A stretch of DNA of 64,000 bases from UKL13-2 sp036394575 (GTDB lineage Bacteria; Pseudomonadota; Gammaproteobacteria; Burkholderiales; Usitatibacteraceae): the NCBI GenBank assembly GCA_036394575.1, contig DASWEY010000034.1, positions 1 through 64,000 of the forward strand, in the 5' to 3' direction. The stretch's first letter is position 1. Each line of letters starts with the position of its first letter. The notes under the pieces are model-generated. The model was not told the origin of the DNA. It was given only the letters and a program-made list of their open reading frames with translations, and made no database searches. Positions 47,586 through 54,884 of the stretch are shown piece after piece. Position numbers and translations under genes: made by a program.

Positions 47586-48584
47586 ATGACTGAATCTTCC
47601 GTGTCCATTGACGCCAGCAACATCCACTTCAAATCGTTCAATTTCCACGGCCTTAAATCCGGGCCGCGCCTCATCGTCCTCGGCGCGGTGCATGGCAATG
47701 AAACCTGCGGCACCCAGGCGATTCTGCGGGTGATGGAGGAAATCGACGGCCGCAAGCTGAATATCGTACGCGGCAGCGTCACCTTTGTGCCGGTCGCCAA
47801 TCCGCTGGCCTTCGCGCGCGGCGACCGCGTCGGCGACCGCAACCTGAATCGCAACCTCGCCCCCACCACACAGCCGCAAGATTTTGAAGACCATATCGGC
47901 AACTGGCTGTGTCCCTTGTTGGCGCAGCACGAGGTGTTGCTCGACCTGCATTCCACCCGCGCCCCAAATCCGCCCTTCGCGATGCTCGGCCCCGAAGACA
48001 ATAGCGGCGCCCTGCAACCGTTCCGCCATGCGGCCAGGGAGCGCGCGCTGGCCCGCTGCCTGGGGGTGCGCCGCTTCGTCGACGGCTGGCTGGAAACCTA
48101 TGCTCTCGGCGTCGCGCGCCGCATCGAGTCGGCGAAGGCCGCGCGCGCGGGCGTCGAACTGAATCCGCACAACACCGACCCGCGCTACGGCGTCGGCACC
48201 ACCGAGTACATGCGTTCCATCGGCGGCTACGCCGTCACCCTCGAATGCGGCTCGCATGACGACCCCGCCGCCCCTGTGGTCGGCTACCACGCCATTCACC
48301 ATACCCTCGCCCATCTCGGCATCAGCGATGAAGCGCCGCCCGCACCCGTTGAGAATTACGAGGTGCTGCGCATGTTCGACGTCATCGACCGCGCCCATGC
48401 CGACGATAGCTTCAGCCGTGAATGGTCCAGCTTCGATGCGCTCGGCAAAGGCGACCGCATCGGCACCCGCCACGACGGCACGCCGGTGCTCGCCGAAACC
48501 GACGGCCGCATCCTGTTCCCGGATGCGAAGGCCACGCCGGGGCACGAGTGGTTTTATCTGACGAAGGCGATCAGGTCGATTTGA
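47586..48584 (+). CDS. Succinylglutamate desuccinylase/aspartoacylase-family zinc hydrolase
   Basis: A 332-residue M14-like deacylase. Zinc ligands: LGAVHGNETCGTQAI (His and Glu, about 34-48) and LLDLHSTRAPN (His, about 119-129). CGSHDDP and TLECG support the aspartoacylase fold. The exact acyl substrate is not clear; no other arginine-catabolism (ast) genes are near. The gene ends about 120 nt before repeat copy 3. Confidence 0.87.
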   Translation: MTESSVSIDASNIHFKSFNFHGLKSGPRLIVLGAVHGNETCGTQAILRVMEEIDGRKLNIVRGSVTFVPVANPLAFARGDRVGDRNLNRNLAPTTQPQDFEDHIGNWLCPLLAQHEVLLDLHSTRAPNPPFAMLGPEDNSGALQPFRHAARERALARCLGVRRFVDGWLETYALGVARRIESAKAARAGVELNPHNTDPRYGVGTTEYMRSIGGYAVTLECGSHDDPAAPVVGYHAIHHTLAHLGISDEAPPAPVENYEVLRMFDVIDRAHADDSFSREWSSFDALGKGDRIGTRHDGTPVLAETDGRILFPDAKATPGHEWFYLTKAIRSI

Positions 48585-48703
48585 GCAGCTTGAATTCGTC
48601 GGGGAGATTTTCAACCCCGCCAATTAGCCGATTAAAACGGTGGACCGGATTCCAGCTCATTGTCCAAAATAAGCTGGAGCAACAAAGTCTTTTGAATTGT
48701 CGA

Positions 48704-48784
48704 ATATGCGAAGTCCAGCATTGGTGCGGCTTCCAAGCCAAAAATGCCCGGGAATCCGCACCGAATGGCGTTCTACGTTTTCTT
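48704..48784. repeat. Palindromic interspersed repeat, copy 3
   Basis: Left arm AAGTCCAGCATTGGTGCGG, centre GCCAAAAATGCCCG, right arm GAATGGCGTTCTACGTTTT. It is in inverted orientation relative to copies 1 and 2 (CTCCAGCATTGG-type arm on the left). It occupies the gap before the dipeptidase gene. Confidence 0.7.
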
Positions 48785-48817
48785 GCGCCAGCGCAGTGAA
48801 GAGATAACATCAGCACC

Positions 48818-49429
48818 ATGCCTGCGACGTTGCCCATCGAATCCATCGCCACCCACCCCGACTTCCGGCGCCTCGCCGGCATCGCCGGAATTGACGTCGA
48901 TTTGCGCTACGCCGGCCGCGACAACTTTGTCGGCCGCGATCTGTATTCGCCGCTTGATTGCGCTTGGCTGCATCGGCATGCCGCCGAGGCCTTGGAGACC
49001 TCGGTGGCGTGGCTCAAACAAGATCGTCCCGAACTCAAATTGCTGGTGCTCGATGCCCTGCGCCCGCAGCGCGTGCAGGAACAGTTATGGGCGGCATTGC
49101 AGGGCACCGATCTGCTCGGCTACCTGGCCGACCCGGTGCGCGGCTCGATTCATTCCTTCGGCATGGCGGTGGATATCACGCTGATCGATGATGCCGGGCA
49201 GGAACTCGATATGGGCGCGCCCTTCGACGATCTCAGCGAACGCTCGCATCCCGCGCTGGAAGCCGCTTTCGCGGCGCGCGGCGAACTGACGGCGCGGCAG
49301 ATCGGCAATCGGCGCCTGCTGCGCCATGCGCTGGCGCAGGGCGGCTGGCAGGGGATCGGCAGCGAGTGGTGGCACTTCGATTGCGGCGATCGCGAACGGG
49401 TGCGGGCCGAGTACACGCGCATTCTGTAG
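48818..49429 (+). CDS. D-alanyl-D-alanine dipeptidase, M15 family (VanX/DdpX-like)
   Basis: A 203-residue zinc dipeptidase. SIHSFGMAVDITLID holds the first His and Asp zinc ligands (about 109-123), and GSEWWHFDC contains the catalytic Glu and last His (about 183-191). DdpX-type enzymes split D-Ala-D-Ala from wall turnover. The convergent neighbour is an AmiD-like amidase, so two peptidoglycan-fragment hydrolases end 24 nt apart. No vancomycin-resistance partners (VanH/VanA) are present. Confidence 0.9.
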   Translation: MPATLPIESIATHPDFRRLAGIAGIDVDLRYAGRDNFVGRDLYSPLDCAWLHRHAAEALETSVAWLKQDRPELKLLVLDALRPQRVQEQLWAALQGTDLLGYLADPVRGSIHSFGMAVDITLIDDAGQELDMGAPFDDLSERSHPALEAAFAARGELTARQIGNRRLLRHALAQGGWQGIGSEWWHFDCGDRERVRAEYTRIL

Positions 49430-49453
49430 GCGCCGCCATCGCCGCCATCGCCA

Positions 49454-50281
49454 TCAGGGCAGAGGGCGCGGAACGGGTATCGTTTCCGATGGCGTGCCGC
49501 CTGCCGGCAGCAAATCGACAAGCGCCTCCAGAATCGCCGCCGTCTCGGCATCCGGCACGCCGTCAAAACGAGCAGGGCGATATTTCATCTGGAAAGCGCT
49601 GAGCACATTGCGCGTGGCTTCGTCGAGCTGGCCATTGAGCGGCACGGCGAAGCCAAAGCGCGCCAGCCGTTGCTGGAACCAGTCCACCTCCGGCAGGCTC
49701 GCTTCAAACGCCGTGCGCTTTTGCGCCACCAGTGCCACATCCGGCCACGGGATCAATCCCGCATCCGCCAGCTGCTTCCAGGGAAACCGCGGGCCGGGGT
49801 CGATCTTGCGCTGCGGCGCGATATCGCTGTGGCCGAGGATGTACTCCGGCTTGATGCGGTGCTCGGCGACGATTTTTTTCACCAGCGCGATCACCGCATC
49901 GATCTGTTCCTGCGGATACTCGGCCCAGACCCGCCCCTCCGAAGTATCGCGTTCGCCGCGGTTGACGATCTCGATGCCGATCGAGGCCGCATTGAGCTGC
50001 GCATAGCCGTTCCAATAACTGACGCCCGCATGCCAGGCGCGCTTGTTTTCCGGCACCAATTGATAAATCGTCGGCGGCGAAACGTCGACCAGATAATGGC
50101 TGCTGACATCGCCCACCGTTAGCTCCTCCAGCGAATGCTGGAAATCCCCGCTGGTGAAATGCAGGATCAGGAACTGCACGCGGCTGTCCTGGTTTTGCGA
50201 GGTGTAGCGGGTGTCGATGGGCGGGCCGCTGGTGCAGGCGGTGAGGGTGAGAGCGATGAAGATGGAGGGAAAAAATTTCAT
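49454..50281 (-). CDS. amiD: N-acetylmuramoyl-L-alanine amidase lipoprotein (AmiD-like)
   Basis: A 275-residue outer-membrane-type lipoprotein (lipobox LTAC, Cys16) with an amidase_2 domain: VQFLILHFTSGDF (first zinc His), IEIVNRGERD, and ILGHSDIAPQRKIDPGPRFPW (later His and catalytic Asp). A C-terminal peptidoglycan-binding segment (RLARFGFAVPLNGQLDEATRNVLSAFQMKY) follows. This layout and length match E. coli AmiD, which trims anhydro-muropeptides in the periplasm. Confidence 0.9.
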   Translation of the reverse strand: MKFFPSIFIALTLTACTSGPPIDTRYTSQNQDSRVQFLILHFTSGDFQHSLEELTVGDVSSHYLVDVSPPTIYQLVPENKRAWHAGVSYWNGYAQLNAASIGIEIVNRGERDTSEGRVWAEYPQEQIDAVIALVKKIVAEHRIKPEYILGHSDIAPQRKIDPGPRFPWKQLADAGLIPWPDVALVAQKRTAFEASLPEVDWFQQRLARFGFAVPLNGQLDEATRNVLSAFQMKYRPARFDGVPDAETAAILEALVDLLPAGGTPSETIPVPRPLP

Positions 50282-50296
50282 TGCGCTAGCGCTGAA

Positions 50297-50749
50297 CTAT
50301 CGCACACGTCGGTTCGGTGAAGTTTCGTCCGAAGCAACTTTTCGCGCTATCTCGATTTCACGTTGTGGCGAATCCGGGAGACAGACATGGAGCAGCTTGA
50401 TGCTCTTCGGGAATCGCCCATTTTTAACCTCTTTCTCAAAATGTCGCAGCATGTCTAATTCAGTGAAAATAAGGAGTCGCTTTTTTGCCCCTTTAGCGTG
50501 AAGTAGATAGAGCGTATCGCATTTTATTTTTTGAATCTTTGCTGTTGCCAGTTTGTTCCCCGCAGTGCGGGCTGAACTAGTAGATATATTTCCGATAATT
50601 GCGTCGTCGGAACTCACGGCATCAAACTCGAATCTGCCATCCCACGCCAGCAGAACCCTTTTGCTGGAAAATGCTAGACCATAGCGATTGGGTAAATCGT
50701 TCTTCAATACCCAAACTTCTCCTTTTTTTTGAGCTCTTGTATCGGCCAT
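50297..50749 (-). CDS. Hypothetical protein, possibly nuclease-like
   Basis: A 150-residue soluble protein in DNA that is visibly AT-richer than its surroundings (codons such as AAA, AAT, TTT are frequent), suggesting acquisition. I do not recognise a named family. The stretch WDGRFEFDAVSSDDAIIGNIS followed by ATAKIQKIKCDTLYLL has the spacing of acidic, hydrophobic and lysine residues found in PD-(D/E)xK folds, but this is only a pattern. It stands alone, leftward, between amiD and a non-coding stretch with repeats. No membrane or signal segment. Confidence 0.6.
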   Translation of the reverse strand: MADTRAQKKGEVWVLKNDLPNRYGLAFSSKRVLLAWDGRFEFDAVSSDDAIIGNISTSSARTAGNKLATAKIQKIKCDTLYLLHAKGAKKRLLIFTELDMLRHFEKEVKNGRFPKSIKLLHVCLPDSPQREIEIARKVASDETSPNRRVR

Positions 50750-50961
50750 GTTTGCGCTTTAAAGTAAAGTTATAAGGGGGCTCAATTTTGAGCTAACTTT
50801 TTGGATTCAAAAGAAAGCTATGTGCACGCATCAAACCGCAGTTTAAGTAACGATGACGCCCTCGTCTACAACCTGCATAGGTAGGGTCGAAAGCAAAAAG
50901 CTGCACGCGGCAAATCGTGCGAATTCATTTTGAATGTGGGTGAAATGGCAGCCAAAATTGG

Positions 50962-50982
50962 GCCCCGGACAAAATCCGGGGC
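50962..50982. repeat. REP-like GC-rich hairpin
   Basis: GCCCCGGA (50962-50969), a CAAAA loop and TCCGGGGC (50975-50982), followed by GACA. It resembles the short palindromic units (GGCCCCGGA...TCCGGGG) dispersed in many proteobacterial genomes. A single copy is in the window. It lies in the 455-bp gap between the hypothetical gene and the patatin gene; that gap otherwise holds repeat copy 4 and a terminator. Confidence 0.5.
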
Positions 50983-51016
50983 GACAATTCTGTTCAAGTT
51001 TCTGGGTGACGACTGA

Positions 51017-51099
51017 AATATGCAGATCGCCATTTGGCGCGCCTTCCCAAGCAAAAATGCTCCAAACACCGCGCCAAATGGCGACCTACGTTTTTCAAA
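51017..51099. repeat. Palindromic interspersed repeat, copy 4
   Basis: Left arm TGCAGATCGCCATTTGGCGCG, centre GCAAAAATGC, right arm CGCGCCAAATGGCGACCTACG. Both arms are of the CGTAGAACGCC type, so this copy is a near-complete long palindrome. Confidence 0.75.
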
Positions 51100-51114
51100 T
51101 CCGAAAATAAAAAT

Positions 51115-51143
51115 GCCCGCCGCAATTGCGACGGGCCTTTTTT
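51115..51143. terminator. Bidirectional terminator
   Basis: Stem GCCCG-(C)-CGC / GCG-(A)-CGGGC around an AATT loop (51115-51136), with T-run TTTTTT on the right and, read on the other strand, ATTTTTATTTT. It would end leftward transcription of the patatin gene. An almost identical terminator is at 54841. Confidence 0.8.
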
Positions 51144-51204
51144 GTTTCCGCAACCTCACCGTATCGCCGGCGTGTCTGGCGCGCATGTCTGCCAGGACGT
51201 GACC

Positions 51205-52194
51205 TCAAGGCATGCCCGCGACCTGTCGTGTCTCATTGAGTTTCGCCAGCTTGGCCCTGAGCTCCGGCATGATCGCCGCGACCGCCTTTTCGCCCTCGAG
51301 TACAGCCTTGTTGCGCCCGCTCGCATCGACGGACGGCAGGCCGGAGGTCACGGGCCGAATGACGATGTCGGCGCTGGACTGCTCGTGCCTGTTGATGGTC
51401 TGGCCGAATATCGAAAAGGTCTGCCACAGGATGTCGGAGATGCCTGCCGTGCTTCTATCCTGGGGGCGGTCGGAGATGTCGACAGCGATGACGAAATCGG
51501 CGCCCATGGAGCGCGCCACGCTGGCCGGCACCGGCGCGACCAGGCCGCCGTCCACATATTCCTGGCCGTTGATGATGACCGGCTGGAACACCACCGGCAC
51601 GGAAGACGAGGCACGCACCGCCATGCCGGCATTGCCGGTGCGGAACACCGCCATCTCGCCGGTGCGCAGATTGGTGGCGACCGCGGCAAAGGTTTTACCC
51701 AGCTTTTCCATCGGGCGGTTGCCGATGTTCTTGTTGATGAAATCCTGCAAGGCCTGGCCCTTGATGCAACCGCGATTGTTCGACACCACCGTCTCGGCAA
51801 TGCAGCGATAAAACCCGGAGCCGTCGAGCACCTGGCTTTCCTCCATGTTCATGGAGATTTCCTGGATCTGGAAGCCGTTGAGACCGGCCGCATACAACAC
51901 GCCGACCACCGAACCGGCGCTGGTGCCGACGACGATGGTGGGCGAGATGCCCTGCGCCTCCAGCGCCTTGATCACGCCGACGTGGGCAAAACCGCGCGCC
52001 GCGCCGCCGCCCAAGGCCAGGGCAATCTTCGCGGGGGGACGCGCCACCACGGGTAAAGGTACTGGCGGGGTGATTTGCGTAACGGCTTGTGATGGCTCCT
52101 TGATGCCGGTGCAGGCGGTCATGCCGAACAGCAAAAAGATAGCAGCGCTCCAATGGCTTAGGGTCGATTTGTTTCCAGGTGTGCATCTGATCAT
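51205..52194 (-). CDS. Patatin-like phospholipase lipoprotein
   Basis: A 329-residue lipoprotein (lipobox MTAC, Cys28) with a patatin domain: oxyanion loop ALALGGGAARGFAHVGVIK (about 57-75), nucleophile Ser in VGTSAGSVVG (about 92-101) and catalytic Asp in VDGGLVAPVP (about 216-225). Such RssA/YchK-like proteins hydrolyse lipid acyl esters. The first residues (MIRCTPGNK) before the hydrophobic region are unusually long, so a later start is possible. A terminator lies 60 nt beyond the stop. Confidence 0.9.
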   Translation of the reverse strand: MIRCTPGNKSTLSHWSAAIFLLFGMTACTGIKEPSQAVTQITPPVPLPVVARPPAKIALALGGGAARGFAHVGVIKALEAQGISPTIVVGTSAGSVVGVLYAAGLNGFQIQEISMNMEESQVLDGSGFYRCIAETVVSNNRGCIKGQALQDFINKNIGNRPMEKLGKTFAAVATNLRTGEMAVFRTGNAGMAVRASSSVPVVFQPVIINGQEYVDGGLVAPVPASVARSMGADFVIAVDISDRPQDRSTAGISDILWQTFSIFGQTINRHEQSSADIVIRPVTSGLPSVDASGRNKAVLEGEKAVAAIMPELRAKLAKLNETRQVAGMP

Positions 52195-52318
52195 TTGTTG
52201 TTTCCGAAATTGAATGACAAAGGAATGGTTTTGTTTGTTGCTTTAGTTGAGTGAAAAATAATCGACGCCGATCCTGAATGTTACCCAGCGGCCGCAGGGC
52301 GCGGACTCAACCGTAATG

Positions 52319-52702
52319 TTAGCCCTCATTTTTTCCCCACACCCAACCAAATGAGAGGACATATCGGCTGCCACCGACGACTTTTGTGACGCTGTGCTCG
52401 CATTGGTCGGGGCGGAACAACTTCACTCGACTGGTCGCAAATAGAGGCGATGTGCAAATGAACTCGCCCCCGGACCGCGGCGCCTTGAGAATGACATTGA
52501 GGCGATAGTGGCGGCCCTTCTCCACGGGGTCCTTATGCGGAGGAACCTGAGAGCCCTCGGGATAGCGGATCAGGTAACTGTCGAACGGTATCGGCCACGG
52601 CGCAGTTAACAAGAGCATCTTGTCGTAACCCGTACCTTGTCGCCCGCGCTGCCACCGAAACGCTTTCGAGGCGTAGCCCCTGATTGCGGCGACGATTCCC
52701 AT
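52319..52702 (-). CDS. 2-oxoglutarate/Fe(II)-dependent oxygenase-like protein
   Basis: A 127-residue double-stranded beta-helix protein. Iron ligands are visible as His and Asp in PPHKDPVEKGRHYRLN and the distal His in EHSVTKVVGGSRYVLSFGW, in which Arg would bind 2-oxoglutarate. It recalls aspartyl/asparaginyl hydroxylase-type oxygenases of unknown substrate. The ATG at MGIVAAIRG is used; the frame stays open for 22 more codons into direct repeat 1, which therefore sits just upstream of the gene. Confidence 0.75.
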   Translation of the reverse strand: MGIVAAIRGYASKAFRWQRGRQGTGYDKMLLLTAPWPIPFDSYLIRYPEGSQVPPHKDPVEKGRHYRLNVILKAPRSGGEFICTSPLFATSRVKLFRPDQCEHSVTKVVGGSRYVLSFGWVWGKNEG

Positions 52703-52764
52703 GACGGCTAATGTTTGATATGAGGGGCGCTTGGAGGCCGTAGGCCGGAAAGCGTCACCGCGAT

Positions 52765-52904
52765 GCAATACTGCGGGTCAGGGTCGATTAATTTCATAAG
52801 TAGAGCTTACCGATTGTGCGTCTTCGATAGTAAAAATTTGCAGTATGGATCTGTTGGGCGGATTTGTTTGGCAAAAAAATAATCTACTTTAACCTGTGGA
52901 TTCC
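52765..52904. repeat. Direct repeat 1 (about 140 bp)
   Basis: Runs from GCAATACTGCGGGTCAG to CTGTGGATTCC and contains TTTCATAAGTAGAGCTTACC and GATTGTGCGTCTT. About 85 percent of it matches direct repeat 2 at 53360 in the same orientation; the two copies differ by small indels and substitutions. A short tandem of GTGGATTCC follows its end. Confidence 0.85.
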
Positions 52905-52928
52905 TCCGTGGATTCCTGAACTGCCTAA

Positions 52929-53345
52929 TCACTCGAATTCCTGGCGTTGCGGCAGATGGTCCGTGATCGTGAACCACGGCGCTTTGGAGCCGACGAAGAT
53001 GTGCGCGGTGGGGCGAATCGTCGGGCTGTCGACGAGCGTCCCCATCGTGACATGGACGTACGCGCCGTCACGGACGACCGAATACAGGAACGAGCCGCAC
53101 TTCTTGCAGCGAACATCGTGGGCACTGTCTTCGCCGAAGATGCGCAGGTTGCCCTTGCCCGCTGTGATGCTGAGTTTGTCGCGCTCGATTCCAGCGAATG
53201 GCTTGAATGCGGCGCCTGTCGCGCGGCGGCAGTTTGAGCAATGGCAGTTCAGCGCGTAGACAAACTCATCCCTCACCGCATAGTGGACTGCTCCACACAG
53301 GCACTTGCCGGTGAGCATGCGGTTCGTTTCGGGTGAGCTGTTCAT
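52929..53345 (-). CDS. GFA-family zinc-binding protein
   Basis: A 138-residue protein of the glutathione-dependent formaldehyde-activating enzyme (GFA) fold. Zinc cysteines: KCLCGAVHYAV, NCHCSNCRRATGAAF and RCKKCGSFLY. Most such proteins have no proven formaldehyde activity. Start MNSSPETN chosen; MLTGKCLCG nine codons on is also possible. It lies between two direct repeats of about 135 bp, as if it were a discrete inserted unit. Confidence 0.88.
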   Translation of the reverse strand: MNSSPETNRMLTGKCLCGAVHYAVRDEFVYALNCHCSNCRRATGAAFKPFAGIERDKLSITAGKGNLRIFGEDSAHDVRCKKCGSFLYSVVRDGAYVHVTMGTLVDSPTIRPTAHIFVGSKAPWFTITDHLPQRQEFE

Positions 53346-53359
53346 GACGCCCAGTGCCC

Positions 53360-53493
53360 GCAATACTGCGGGTCAGAGTCGATTGGTTTCATAAGTAGAG
53401 CTTACCGATTGTGCGTCTTGATAATAAAATTTGCGGTACGGCTTTGCGCTGGATTTGTTTAGCAGAAAAAATAATCTACTCCCTGTGGATTCC
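53360..53493. repeat. Direct repeat 2 (about 134 bp)
   Basis: Second copy of the repeat found at 52765. Its start forms a small hairpin, CCCGCA-ATAC-TGCGGG (53358-53373). It ends CTGTGGATTCC and is followed within 10 nt by palindromic repeat copy 5. Confidence 0.85.
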
Positions 53494-53501
53494 GGCCGAT
53501 T

Positions 53502-53582
53502 AAAATACGTAGAACGCCATTCGGCGGGACTTTCGAAGCTTTTTTGCCCCAAACACCGCGCCAAATGGCGTTCTACGTTTTC
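53502..53582. repeat. Palindromic interspersed repeat, copy 5
   Basis: Left arm AAAATACGTAGAACGCCATT, centre AAGCTTTTTTGCC, right arm CGCGCCAAATGGCGTTCTACG. Both arms are of the same type as in copy 4, giving an almost full-length hairpin. Confidence 0.75.
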
Positions 53583-53594
53583 TCCAAGGCTAAT

Positions 53595-53690
53595 TCAGGA
53601 TTTAAGTGCAACGCTTTGGGACTTCAGTATATCGGCCCAGACTTCATTCGGAGTTCGCCAGCCGAGCGGCTCGCGGGGCTGGGCTAACCC
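53595..53690 (-). pseudogene. C-terminal remnant of an IS transposase
   Basis: Read leftward, this stretch encodes about 31 residues, ...REPLGWRTPNEVWADIL..., ending in a stop codon. The P-x-LG-x-RTP-x-EV pattern is how integrase-core transposases of IS3/IS481/IS30 type end. There is no upstream part: the sequence to the right leads straight to the antiporter gene. The terminal inverted repeats of the element could not be located. Confidence 0.5.
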
Positions 53691-53737
53691 GATGACTGAT
53701 GCCGGCATCGCCGAGTACTGCTGCTATCATCGCCGAT

Positions 53738-54820
53738 ATGAGCTCCACACCCTCACTCCCGCTCTGGTCCATCGTCGCACCCGTCATCGGCTGGCTGTTG
53801 CTGGCCGGCACCGGCCTGGGTCTGGGTAACGCCTACCTGTTTCTGCTGGTCCCGGGCTTGCTGGCCGGCGTGCTGGCGGCGGTGCACCACGCCGAGGTGG
53901 TTGCGCATTGCGTGGGTGAGCCCTATGGCACCTTGGTGCTGGCAATCGCCATTACCGTCATTGAAGTTGCGCTGATTGTTTCGCTGATGCTGGCCGGCGG
54001 GGCGGCGACAACCGCCCTGGCCCGGGATACCGTGTTCGCCGCCGTAATGATTATCCTCAACGGCATCGTCGGCTTGTGCCTGCTGGTCGGCGGGGCGCGG
54101 TTCAGGGAGCAGACCTTCGGGGTGCATGGCGTCAGCGCCTCGCTCGCGACCCTGGCCGCAATTGTGATCTTGACCCTGGTGCTGCCCAATTACACCGTAA
54201 CGACCCCAGGCCCCTTTTATAGCGCGAGCCAGCTTGGCTTCATCGCGATCATCTCGCTGATCCTGTACGGCACTTTCGTGCTGGTGCAGACGGTTCGGCA
54301 TCGCGATTATTTTTTGCCGGCCGATGCGGTCGCCAATGAGGAAATTCACGCGCTACCGCCGAGCAACAAAATTGCGATACTGAGCGCATTGCTGTTGTTC
54401 ACATGTCTTGTTGCCGTGGTGCTGCTGGCGAAGGCACTCGCGCCGGGCATAGAGACTGCAGTCGCCAGTGCCGGCGCACCCGAAGCCCTGGTCGGTGTCA
54501 TCATCGCCGCCGTGGTGCTGCTGCCCGAGGGACTGGCCGCCTTGCGTGCGGCCCGTGCCAATCGCCTGCAGACCAGCCTGAACCTGGCGCTGGGTTCTGC
54601 CTTGGCCAGTATCGGCCTGACCATCCCGGCCGTCGCTATCGTCTCGCTGGCCACCGGCTTGACGCTCACGCTGGGTATCGATATGAAGTCGACGGTATTG
54701 ATGATGCTGTCGCTATTCGTCAGCGGCCTGTCGCTCGCGAACGGCCGCACCACGGTGCTGCAGGGCGCGGTGCTGCTGGTGATATTTGCCGTCTATCTGT
54801 TCACCACCATCGTTCCCTAG
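53738..54820 (+). CDS. Calcium/proton antiporter (ChaA-like)
   Basis: A 360-residue polytopic membrane protein with about ten to eleven segments. The two cation-exchanger repeats carry the acidic signatures: GTLVLAIAITVIEVALIVSLM (Glu in the first half, about 68-88) and GVIIAAVVLLPEGLAALRAARANRLQTSLNLALGSALAS (second half, PEG and N-x-x-L-GSALAS). This is the ChaA/CaCA type that extrudes Ca2+ or Na+ in exchange for protons. The start is the ATG beginning MSSTPSLPLW; one 13 codons upstream is possible. A terminator follows 20 nt after the stop. Confidence 0.9.
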   Translation: MSSTPSLPLWSIVAPVIGWLLLAGTGLGLGNAYLFLLVPGLLAGVLAAVHHAEVVAHCVGEPYGTLVLAIAITVIEVALIVSLMLAGGAATTALARDTVFAAVMIILNGIVGLCLLVGGARFREQTFGVHGVSASLATLAAIVILTLVLPNYTVTTPGPFYSASQLGFIAIISLILYGTFVLVQTVRHRDYFLPADAVANEEIHALPPSNKIAILSALLLFTCLVAVVLLAKALAPGIETAVASAGAPEALVGVIIAAVVLLPEGLAALRAARANRLQTSLNLALGSALASIGLTIPAVAIVSLATGLTLTLGIDMKSTVLMMLSLFVSGLSLANGRTTVLQGAVLLVIFAVYLFTTIVP

Positions 54821-54840
54821 GCGGCTCGCCAAATAAAAAA

Positions 54841-54866
54841 GCCCGCCGCAATCGCGACGGGCCTTT
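54841..54866. terminator. Bidirectional terminator between antiporter and TRAP gene
   Basis: GCCCG-C-CGC, AATC loop, GCG-A-CGGGC (54841-54862), preceded by AAATAAAAAA and followed by CTTTATTTT. It serves two convergent genes and is nearly identical to the terminator at 51115. Confidence 0.85.
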
Positions 54867-54884
54867 ATTTTGTAGTGCTGCCGC

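Noticed and set aside
48818..49429. A vancomycin-resistance determinant
   Set aside because: Only a VanX-like dipeptidase is present; VanH and VanA-type ligase genes are absent, and ddlB at 33.6 kb looks like an ordinary D-Ala-D-Ala ligase.
52765..53493. Integron gene-cassette interpretation of the direct repeats
   Set aside because: Neither copy has the paired core sites (RYYYAAC and GTTRRRY) or the folded arm expected of attC, and no integrase is present.
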